A DNA stretch of 64,000 nt from Streptomyces chattanoogensis (lineage in GTDB: Bacteria > Actinomycetota > Actinomycetes > Streptomycetales > Streptomycetaceae): NCBI RefSeq assembly GCF_001294335.1, contig NZ_LGKG01000152.1:124001-188000 (forward strand), in the 5' to 3' direction. Both the position numbers and the translations under genes were made by a program. The notes beneath the pieces are model-generated. The model was not told the origin of the DNA and ran no database searches. It saw nothing but the letters and a program-made list of their open reading frames with translations. Within the stretch, counting starts at the first letter, position 1, and each line of letters begins with the position of its first letter. Shown in pieces: positions 26,229 to 33,374 of the stretch.

Positions 26229-29200
26229 TCAGTGCCGGGCGTCGCAGCAGGACTCGCGCCGCTGCTGCCGGCCCACCTCCAGCCAGTCGGTGGCGGGCGA
26301 CCGCGGTGAACGGCCGGAGAGGGAGGCGGACGAGGCGGGGGCAGGGAAGGAATCGACCAGTTCCCGCCGCTCGAAGACCCGTCCGCCGCGCAGCACCGCC
26401 GAGATCCGTACCAGCGCGTCGAAGTCGGCGAACGGATCGCCGTCCACCAGCGTCATGTCGCCGAGCTTGCCGGCCTCCAGCGTCCCCAGGTCCCGCTCCG
26501 CCCCGAACGCCCGGGCCGGCAGCGCGGTCGCCGTCCGCAGCGCCTGGCTCACACTGAGGCCGCCCCGGTGCAGCGCCCGCAGGCCCAGATGCAGGGACAG
26601 GCCGACCGGTGCGAGGGGCTGATCGGTGCCCAGCGCGACCAGTCCGCCACCGTCCAGAATCCTCTGGTAGATGGCGATTTCGCGCTGGATGTCGGCGAGC
26701 TGCGCCGGGGTGGGCCGGTGCCCGGCGTTCTCCCGTACGAACGCGGTGTCCCAGGGCGGCATCAGCGTCCCCACCCGGTCGTCATCCGCCAGCGTAGGGT
26801 CGTCACCGAGCAGCGCGCCCGCCGAGAACGGGGTGGCGATCAGGTGGAAGCCGGTGCGGGTGTAGATCTCCTCGACGTCCTGGTAGGAGTGCGCCGAACC
26901 GGAGACGGCATGTCCGAACTCCAGTCTTTGCGTGGCTTGCAGATGTGTCGTCAGGTCCTGGCCGAGCTGTGCGCCGGGCGTCAGCAGATGGCTTCCGGCC
27001 CGTACCCCCAGCCGCCGGTGCGCGAAGCGCGCGGCCTCCGCCATCACCCAGCCCGGCGCCCGGACGTAGGTCTTGACGAAGTCCCAGTCCAGGGCCGCAC
27101 CCCGGTCCAGAGTCCGCCGCAGCCCCGCACGGGTCCGGTGCGCCCGCCCCATGCTGTACGCGACCCGCCCGCCGTCCAGCAGCTCCCCGCAGGTCAGCAG
27201 CCGCGGTCCGGCCAGCACGCCGGCCGCCACGGCCTCCCGGATCCGGGCCTGCTCGTACGAGAAGCCGCCGCAGGACACCGCGGTGGTGATCCCGTACGCC
27301 AGCTGCAGCGCCGTCTGCCGCCCGCCGTACGTGGTCTGCCAGGGGTGGGTGTGTGCGTCCCAGAGGCCGGGCAGCACGGTCCCTGCGGAGGCGTCCACCC
27401 TGCGCGCCGCGCCGCTCCGGTGCGGCCGGTGCGGTTCGACCGCTGTGATGCGCCCGTCCCGTACGACGACATCGACGTCCTCGCGCACCTCCGCTCCGGT
27501 GCCGTCCCAGAACCTGCCCGCATGGACGACGGTGTCCCGGGCGCGTGACGGGCGGTGGGCGAGGGTCAGCGGGACGGTGCGCGCCCGGCTCCCGTCCACG
27601 CCGATCAGCCGCAGCCTCCCGGCCGAGAGATAGAGAAGGGTGGCCGAGTCGCCGGACCACGACGGATGGTCGGCGGCCTCCTCGGTCAGCTGCCGTGGCG
27701 CACCGTCCGGCGTGCCGTCGGCGCGTACCGGCAGCACCCACAGCGCGGACTCGGCGACGACCGCCATCCACCGGCCGTCGGGGGACCAGACGGGCCCGGA
27801 GTCGTACCGGTCGGCGATCGAGACATGCTCGGCGAGCGCGTACAGCCGTCCCTTCCCGGTCTCGGTGTCGAGGACCCGGATGACGTTGTAGCCCTCGCGG
27901 AAGCGGCGGTTGAGCCGATTGCGGTCGCAGTACGCCAGACAGCGGCCGTCGGGCGACCAGCTGGGGCGCCCCGGCAGCCCGCCCCCGCCCATCGGCGCGG
28001 CCAGCACCTTCTCGCGGCCGTCCGCCAGGGTCCGTACGACGAGGTTCCCCGACATGTCGAGCGCGGCCAGCCGCCCGCCGTCCGGCGACAGCGCCGGCTG
28101 CACCCGGCCGCCGGTGGCCAGCACGGTCTCCTCGCCGGAGGCCATATCGCGGCGGCGGACGGCGAACAGTCCGTCCCGGTCGTCCGCATAGACCAGCGAA
28201 CGGCCGTCGCGTGACCAGCTCGGCGCGAGGACGTACCGGGTGGCCGCGGCCCGGACGATCCGGCGCGGCGTGCTGCCGCCCGAAGTGGGCGCGATCCACA
28301 GGGAGTTGAGTGCGGCGAAGGCGATCCTGCGGCCGTCGGGGGAGAGGGCGGGCAGATGCACCCCGCGCACCGGTCCCGCCGCCGTCCGCTCGAAACCGTA
28401 GTCCTTGACGCGGTACTCCGGGCGGTCAAGGGGCAGCTCGGCCCGGAACGGGACGGTCTCGGCCCGCTGCGGGGCGTCCACCGGGACGATCCGGAACTGC
28501 CCGCCCACCGTCAGCAGCAGGGCGTCCCCGGAGACCCAGCGCGGCGGTACCGGCTCCACATCGCCCCCGACCTCGACCCGCGCGCCGTCGACCACCAGGG
28601 CGCAGGTCGGGCCCGGATAGTCGGTGGTCCGCAGATAGGCCAGCCGCCCGGTGGGGGACAGGGCCGGCGCCATCACCTGGGCGGCGGCCGTCTCCGTGTG
28701 CTCGGTGCGCACCGCGCCGCCGCCGTCGGCGGGCACCGACGCCACCGTGCGGGACGTCAGGGTGGTGCCCGTGACCGTGCCCCGTACGAAGGTGATCCGG
28801 GAGCCGTCCGCCGACCAGCAGGGATCGAAGTCCTCCCAGGCGCCGTCCTGGTGGGGACCGTCCTGGCCGGGCAGCCCGGTCACCCGCGTCAGCCGCTTCG
28901 TCGCCACCTCCAGCACCCAGATCCGGTACGGCCCGCCCGCCACCGCATCGCCGCCCCGCTCCGAGGCGAAGGCGATCCGGGTCCCGTCGGGTGACCAGGC
29001 GGGGCCCCGGTCGTCCCAGGGGCCGTCGGTCAGTTGCGTCAGGCCGCTGCCGTCGGCGGCGAGCGTCCACAGATGGAAATTGCCGCCCCGGTAGGCGCAG
29101 ACGGCGATGCGGCGGCCGTCGGGGGAGTGCACCGGACGGGTGGGTTCCAGATCGGGCGGCGTCAGGGCCACCGCCGTGCCGCCCTTGCGGGGCAGCGACC

Positions 29201-29492
29201 ACAGGACGTTCTGGACCTCGGCGATCAGCCGGTCACCCGCCGGGGAGAGGGAGGCCGCGCCATTGGTGGCGGCGGTGAAGGAAAGCGTCGCGCCGGCCGC
29301 CCCGGCATCCTGCGCTAATGCGGTGGCGGGGGCGGCGACCGAGGCCAGCCCCGTCGTGGCGGCGGCCGACGCCGTGCCCTGCAGAAATCTGCGCCGGGAC
29401 AGACCGGGCGGGCCGGGCGGGCCGGACGGCGGAATCGGGGCGGGCGACGGCGGTTCGGGAGACAGGCCCTCACAACGGTCCGTGGTGTCCAA
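26229..29492 (-). CDS. Tat-exported TolB-like beta-propeller/amidohydrolase fusion
   Basis: 1087 residues. I choose TTG at 29492, four bases after AGGAGG; the frame stays open further upstream but with non-protein-like sequence. Twin-arginine signal SRRRFLQGTASA near 35-46, cleavage about ALA-Q. Residues ~65-650 are WD40-like TolB repeats (recurring SPDG/WSPDGRRIAF motifs, at least nine). Residues ~665-1070 are an amidohydrolase: GTVLPGLWDAHTHPW holds the H-x-H metal pair, then later His in GSHLLTPGAQ and GHAVSGSAHS, and the catalytic-Asp region LGTDQP. The C-terminus ends Cys-Cys. Extracytoplasmic hydrolysis of a cyclic amide, dipeptide or similar is likely; substrate unknown. Confidence 0.85.
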   Translation of the reverse strand: MDTTDRCEGLSPEPPSPAPIPPSGPPGPPGLSRRRFLQGTASAAATTGLASVAAPATALAQDAGAAGATLSFTAATNGAASLSPAGDRLIAEVQNVLWSLPRKGGTAVALTPPDLEPTRPVHSPDGRRIAVCAYRGGNFHLWTLAADGSGLTQLTDGPWDDRGPAWSPDGTRIAFASERGGDAVAGGPYRIWVLEVATKRLTRVTGLPGQDGPHQDGAWEDFDPCWSADGSRITFVRGTVTGTTLTSRTVASVPADGGGAVRTEHTETAAAQVMAPALSPTGRLAYLRTTDYPGPTCALVVDGARVEVGGDVEPVPPRWVSGDALLLTVGGQFRIVPVDAPQRAETVPFRAELPLDRPEYRVKDYGFERTAAGPVRGVHLPALSPDGRRIAFAALNSLWIAPTSGGSTPRRIVRAAATRYVLAPSWSRDGRSLVYADDRDGLFAVRRRDMASGEETVLATGGRVQPALSPDGGRLAALDMSGNLVVRTLADGREKVLAAPMGGGGLPGRPSWSPDGRCLAYCDRNRLNRRFREGYNVIRVLDTETGKGRLYALAEHVSIADRYDSGPVWSPDGRWMAVVAESALWVLPVRADGTPDGAPRQLTEEAADHPSWSGDSATLLYLSAGRLRLIGVDGSRARTVPLTLAHRPSRARDTVVHAGRFWDGTGAEVREDVDVVVRDGRITAVEPHRPHRSGAARRVDASAGTVLPGLWDAHTHPWQTTYGGRQTALQLAYGITTAVSCGGFSYEQARIREAVAAGVLAGPRLLTCGELLDGGRVAYSMGRAHRTRAGLRRTLDRGAALDWDFVKTYVRAPGWVMAEAARFAHRRLGVRAGSHLLTPGAQLGQDLTTHLQATQRLEFGHAVSGSAHSYQDVEEIYTRTGFHLIATPFSAGALLGDDPTLADDDRVGTLMPPWDTAFVRENAGHRPTPAQLADIQREIAIYQRILDGGGLVALGTDQPLAPVGLSLHLGLRALHRGGLSVSQALRTATALPARAFGAERDLGTLEAGKLGDMTLVDGDPFADFDALVRISAVLRGGRVFERRELVDSFPAPASSASLSGRSPRSPATDWLEVGRQQRRESCCDARH

Positions 29493-29676
29493 CGTTCCTC
29501 CTGCGAAAGGGGGTTGCGGCACAGATGCCCGGAAAGAACCGCATGATCGTGTCATGTCACGCGGGTCAGGGGTCAACCACGGCACGCGCGCCCCTCTTGG
29601 CGGACCCCGCCGCGACCGGAAGAGTGGGCGCCGACGATCTCGGCCACCACCCCGGCAGTCAGGAGACGACGCAGCC

Positions 29677-30612
29677 ATGGACGACGCCATGCAGGTCATG
29701 CGGCAGGACTTCCACCAGGCCCCCGACGGCGCCCGTATCGCCACCTACACCTGGCTTCCGGAGTCCACCCGGCCGCGCGCCCTCGTCCAGATCGCGCACG
29801 GCGCCGCGGAACACGGCCGCCGCTACGACCGCTTCGCCCGCTTCCTGGCCGGCCAAGGCTATGGCGTCATCGCCTCCGACCACCGCGGCCACGGGGCCAC
29901 CGCGCCCGCCACCGGGGGCCGCGGCGTCGTCGGCGAGGACTCCTGGCGGGCGATCGTCGCCGACCTCAAGGGCATCGGCAACCACGCCGCCGCCGAGCAC
30001 CCCGGCGTCCCCCTGGTCCTGCTCGGCCACAGCATGGGCTCGATGCTGGCCCGCGACTACGCCCAGGAGTACGGCGCCGACCTGGCCGGACTGATCCTCT
30101 CCGGCACCTTCCGCACCCTGCCCGGCCTGGACATCGACGGCTCCGTCACCGCACTCGAGGCGGAGATCGCCACCCACGGCCGGAGCCACCTCTCGTCCTT
30201 CATCCCCCGTAACTTCAGCTCCTTCAACGACGCCTTCCCCCACCGCACCGGCTACGAATGGCTCTCCCGCGACGCCGCCGAGGTGGACCGCTATGTCGCC
30301 GACGACGACTGCGGCTTCCCCTTCTGCGCGGGACTCGCCCTCGACTGGATCCAGGCCATCCGCAAGATCAACGACCCCGCCAACCTCGCCCGTATCCCGC
30401 GCGGCCTTCCCGTCCACGTCGCCGTCGGCGACCAGGACCCCTGCAACCAGCGCCTGACCCTGGTCCATGAACTCCTGGAGGACTTCCGCTACCTGGGCAC
30501 CCGCGACCTCACCTGGAAGGCGTACCCGGACGCCCGCCACGAGATCCTCAACGAGACGAACCGGGACGAGGTCCAGGCCGACCTGCTGGCGTGGCTGGAC
30601 AAGCGCATCTGA
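29677..30612 (+). CDS. Alpha/beta hydrolase, monoacylglycerol lipase-like
   Basis: 311 residues; ATG at 29677 with AGGAG 11 bp upstream (ATGs at 29689 and 29698 are alternatives). Hydrolase_4/MGL signature: IAHGAAEHGRRYDRFARFLA (oxyanion region), SDHRGHGAT, nucleophile elbow GHSMG (S119), Asp in VAVGDQDPCN and His in DARHEILNE. No signal peptide, so a cytosolic lysophospholipase or monoglyceride lipase is likely. Divergent from the amidohydrolase across 184 bp; its stop codon begins a 9-bp tandem repeat. Confidence 0.87.
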   Translation: MDDAMQVMRQDFHQAPDGARIATYTWLPESTRPRALVQIAHGAAEHGRRYDRFARFLAGQGYGVIASDHRGHGATAPATGGRGVVGEDSWRAIVADLKGIGNHAAAEHPGVPLVLLGHSMGSMLARDYAQEYGADLAGLILSGTFRTLPGLDIDGSVTALEAEIATHGRSHLSSFIPRNFSSFNDAFPHRTGYEWLSRDAAEVDRYVADDDCGFPFCAGLALDWIQAIRKINDPANLARIPRGLPVHVAVGDQDPCNQRLTLVHELLEDFRYLGTRDLTWKAYPDARHEILNETNRDEVQADLLAWLDKRI

Positions 30613-30673
30613 CGCACCTGACGCACCTGACGCACCTGACGCACCTGACGCACCTGAGGCACCTGACGCACCT
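30611..30673. repeat. 9-bp tandem repeat, seven units
   Basis: GACGCACCT is repeated seven times head to tail (one unit is GAGGCACCT), starting within the hydrolase stop codon and lying between two convergent genes. Such a clean minisatellite may vary in copy number between strains. Confidence 0.9.
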
Positions 30674-30693
30674 GGCATATCCGGCACGCCCGG

Positions 30694-31653
30694 CTACCGC
30701 CCCAGGAACCCGGCGATCCGCTCGCGCAGGCTGTGCGGGTCGAGTCCGTGTCCCGCCAGGTGCTCGTCGATCCCCCCGTAACGGCGCAGCTCCTGGCGGC
30801 CGACGCCGAGCCCGACCACCCGGTGCGGAAGGTCCTCCAGGGCCTCGTTCGCGAAGCGGGTGGAGGTGCCGGCCAGATACGGCTCCACGATCGCGACCTT
30901 CGCGGCGCCGCCCGTACCGATCGCGGCCCGCAGTGTCGCCGTGTCGAAGGGCCGCACGGTCGTCGCGTACAGCACCGTCACATCCATCCCCCCGGTCGCG
31001 GCGAGGACGTTGTCCAGCATCGGCCCGACCGCCACCACAACCCCGCCACGCCCCTCCCGCAAGGTCAGGAAACGGACCCCGTCCACCGGCCGCGGCGCCT
31101 CGTTGACCTGCACCGACAGCCGCACATACACCTTGTCGTCACCGGCCGCGGCGGCCCGGCGCAGCAGCGTCTCCGCCTCGTCCGGGTGGCCGGGCACATG
31201 CACGGTCCAGCCGTCGAGCGTGTCCAGCAGACCGACATCACCCGGCGCCATATGGGTGAAGCCGCCGCTGGGCCAGTCGTACGAGCCACCGGCGCTGACC
31301 AGCACGCCGCCCACGCCCTGGTGCCCGAAGTCCAGCTTCACCTGCTCGAAGGGCCGTTCCACCAGGAAGCTGGCGAAGGTGTGCAGAACCGGCCGGAGCC
31401 CGGTGAGCGCCAGTCCGCCGCCCACCCCGATCAGCAGCTGCTCCCTGATGCCCACGTTCACCACCCGGTCCGGATGACGCCGGGCCGCATCGGCGAAACC
31501 GTCCCTGCCGATCTCGGCGAGGACGACCGCGAGCCGCGGGTCCTCGTCGAGCAGCCGCGAGGTGACCGAGGCGAAGCGCTCGCGCATGGTGTCCGACACC
31601 GTCTCCGCTGCGTCCGTCCTGGCGTCCGTCACTGCGCCCGTCATTGCGTCCAT
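30694..31653 (-). CDS. Transketolase, C-terminal subunit
   Basis: 319 residues; ATG at 31653 (a GTG lies one codon upstream) after AAAGG. It holds the pyrimidine-binding and C-terminal transketolase domains: LAVVLAEIGRDGF, GIREQLLIGVGGGLAL (catalytic Glu), then AIVEPYLAGTSTRFANEAL. It pairs with the N-terminal subunit encoded 66 bp upstream to form a split ThDP transketolase that moves two-carbon units between sugar phosphates. Split forms are often dedicated to specialised metabolism or pentose supply, not the housekeeping pathway. Controlled by the SoxR-like promoter of the operon. Confidence 0.88.
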   Translation of the reverse strand: MDAMTGAVTDARTDAAETVSDTMRERFASVTSRLLDEDPRLAVVLAEIGRDGFADAARRHPDRVVNVGIREQLLIGVGGGLALTGLRPVLHTFASFLVERPFEQVKLDFGHQGVGGVLVSAGGSYDWPSGGFTHMAPGDVGLLDTLDGWTVHVPGHPDEAETLLRRAAAAGDDKVYVRLSVQVNEAPRPVDGVRFLTLREGRGGVVVAVGPMLDNVLAATGGMDVTVLYATTVRPFDTATLRAAIGTGGAAKVAIVEPYLAGTSTRFANEALEDLPHRVVGLGVGRQELRRYGGIDEHLAGHGLDPHSLRERIAGFLGR

Positions 31654-31719
31654 CACTGAGACCTTTCGAGATGCTGGTTCGAAGTACTGGTGGGGGGAGG
31701 GAAGGGAGGGGGCGGCCGG

Positions 31720-32433
31720 TCAGGCGTCCTTGGGCTCGACGCGGGCGACCACGGCATGGGGGCGGCCCGGGTGCGGCGCGCTGAAGGCCTCGTACAGCGC
31801 CTCGTGGTTGCGGCCGTCGACGGTGGCAACGGACCAGCCGGCGGCCTCGAAACGGGCCGCGATCCCGCCGGGGCGGCCGTGCGTGGCGGAGGAATTGTCG
31901 ATGACGAGCGTGTGCAGCCGGTCCAGCCCGGTGGCGCCCGCGTAGGCCAGCGCCTCGTGGTTGCTGCCCTCGTCCAGTTCGGCGTCACCGATCAGCACCC
32001 AGACGGCCGGTTCCGTACGGCCCTGCGCCCGCAGCCCGAGCGCGGTGCCGACACCGAGCGGCAGTCCGTGTCCCAGCGAGCCGCTGCCGATCTCGGCGCC
32101 GGGGACGAGCCGCCGGTCGGGGTGGTGCCCCAGCGGCGAGTCGTACCCGCCGAAGCCGGGCAGCCAGTCGGCGGGGAAGAAGCCCTTGGCGGCCAGCACG
32201 GCGTAGTAGGCCATCGGGCCGTGCCCCTTGGAGAGCAGAAAACGGTCCCGGCCGGGGTGCGTGGCGGTGGCGGGGGAGACCCGCAGCACCCGGTCGTACA
32301 GCACCCAGAGGGCATCGAGGGTGGAAGTGGCGGCCGGGCCGTGCTTCTCATCGCCCGTCATCAGGCCCATGAGATACGGCAGTTCGGCGAAACCGGAGGG
32401 GGCGGCGATCGCGGTGCTGGTTGCGTGCGTCAT
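31720..32433 (-). CDS. Transketolase, N-terminal (ThDP-binding) subunit
   Basis: 237 residues, ATG at 32433 with no ribosome site. ThDP motif IGDAELDEGSNHEALAYAG...VIDN (~136-166) and the substrate-site FLLSKGHGPMAYYAVLA (~66-82) are intact. Together with the following gene it gives a full-length transketolase (~237+319 residues, versus ~650-700 for the fused enzyme; the N-terminal domain is on the short side). The transcript is predicted to be leaderless from a 19-bp-spacer promoter bearing a SoxR box, so the genes should respond to redox-cycling compounds. Confidence 0.88.
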   Translation of the reverse strand: MTHATSTAIAAPSGFAELPYLMGLMTGDEKHGPAATSTLDALWVLYDRVLRVSPATATHPGRDRFLLSKGHGPMAYYAVLAAKGFFPADWLPGFGGYDSPLGHHPDRRLVPGAEIGSGSLGHGLPLGVGTALGLRAQGRTEPAVWVLIGDAELDEGSNHEALAYAGATGLDRLHTLVIDNSSATHGRPGGIAARFEAAGWSVATVDGRNHEALYEAFSAPHPGRPHAVVARVEPKDA

Positions 32434-32440
32434 GCGACAG

Positions 32441-32471
32441 AGCCTGCAACCTCAAGTTCCCTTGAGGTCAA
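32441..32471 (-). promoter_or_regulatory. SoxR-type promoter of the split transketolase operon
   Basis: Minus strand: -35 TTGACC (32471-32466), exactly 19 bp, -10 CAGGCT (32446-32441). The spacer contains the palindrome CCTCAAGGGAACTTGAGG (32467-32450), which differs at two central positions from the E. coli soxS SoxR box. The 19-bp spacing is the hallmark of MerR/SoxR-activated promoters. The ATG lies 7 nt past the -10, so the message should be leaderless. Confidence 0.85.
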
Positions 32472-32514
32472 GACGGGGAGGCGGGGGCCCGGTGCCTGCC
32501 CGGGCCGCCCGCGA

Positions 32515-32811
32515 TCAGGTCTGGCTGCCCGAGTTGAAGACGTCCTGCTCGATGAGGATCTTGTCGATCCGGGCCTTGTCCACCCGGTTCGTCACCTCGG
32601 CGACCTCCTGCCGGTCGCGCACGCACTTGGCCAGCGTGAACGCCGACGACACCACGAAGACCAGCCCGAGGGCGAGAAACCCGCGCTCCCAGGGCCCGAC
32701 CGGCAGCCTGATGATCCCGATCACCAGCGCCACCAGCGACAGCCCGAACGAGATCGCGGCCTGAACGAAGAACGCCGTGGTCGTCGGCCGCTGAATCGAT
32801 GGAGTAGTCAT
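32515..32811 (-). CDS. YiaA/YiaB-family two-helix membrane protein
   Basis: 98 residues from ATG at 32811; the longer in-frame extension is non-coding in character. YiaA/B domain: two membrane segments, TAFFVQAAISFGLSLVALVIGIIRL (~12-36) and GFLALGLVFVVSSAFTLAKCVRD (~44-66), then a charged cytoplasmic tail (KARIDKILIEQDVFNSGS). Function of the family is unknown. No ribosome site, so probably leaderless; a perfect 18-bp palindrome lies 34 bp upstream. Confidence 0.82.
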   Translation of the reverse strand: MTTPSIQRPTTTAFFVQAAISFGLSLVALVIGIIRLPVGPWERGFLALGLVFVVSSAFTLAKCVRDRQEVAEVTNRVDKARIDKILIEQDVFNSGSQT

Positions 32812-32844
32812 GCGCGTAGCGTGGCGGCACCGCGACGCGGGCGC

Positions 32845-32862
32845 ATGAGTACCGGTACTCAT
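32845..32862. promoter_or_regulatory. Perfect 18-bp palindrome upstream of the YiaA/B gene
   Basis: ATGAGTACCGGTACTCAT is perfectly self-complementary and abuts the place where the -35 of a leaderless promoter (-10 CACGCT at 32823-32818, minus strand) would lie. An operator for an unidentified dimeric regulator is likely. Confidence 0.6.
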
Positions 32863-32981
32863 CCCCGCCACCCACCCCACCGGCCCGCCGTGCCCGAATA
32901 TGGCGGCACCCACCCGCTGACATGGGGTATTGTTCTTGTGCACGGCCGGTCCGGGACATCTCCCCGCCGGAACGGGCAAAC

Positions 32982-33055
<74 letters not shown>

Positions 33056-33081
33056 CGGTTTTCCAGGGCTTCGGCCCAGGT

Positions 33082-33119
33082 GAGGGGCCCTGCTTCACTT
33101 CGGTGAGGCAGGGCCCCTC
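33082..33119 (+). terminator. tRNA terminator with UUCG tetraloop
   Basis: 17-bp arms (one G-U pair) closed by a cUUCGg tetraloop, 26 bp after the tRNA. Confidence 0.85.
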
Positions 33120-33314
33120 GTCATTTCCGGGGCCGGTGCGGCGCCCGGAAGATCACGATGTACGGGTGGTCGGGTACTCGGCGATCTGCTTCCGGACCGT
33201 CCGGTCGTCCTCGAGCCGGGGTCGGTGCGGGCCGTCCCGGCGCGCGGCGATACGCCGTGCAGGGGTCCCCGCAATTCGGGACGCACCCCGCCCTCATGGC
33301 CTCTCGGAGGGCAG
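33120..33314. other. Intergenic stretch between tRNA terminator and DUF4132 promoter
   Basis: About 195 bp without a convincing gene, repeat or hairpin. Short open frames here lack ribosome sites and protein-like composition. Confidence 0.5.
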
Positions 33315-33336
33315 TGTCAGACCCCCGAACTAGTCT
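33315..33336 (+). promoter_or_regulatory. PafBC (RecA-NDp)-type DNA-damage promoter of the DUF4132-MoxR-DUF5682-VWA-SWIM operon
   Basis: TGTCAG (33315-33320), 10 bp, TAGTCT (33331-33336). The mycobacterial/streptomycete LexA-independent damage motif is tTGTCRgtg-N8-TAnnnT; this site matches TGTCRG and TAnnnT at exactly the right spacing, missing only the weaker 'tg' positions and first T. A start near 33343 would give a ~32-nt leader containing GGGGAGG before the ATG at 33375. Confidence 0.65.
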
Positions 33337-33374
33337 TGGCGCCACCGATGTTGATGTTCAACGGGGAGGCACGG

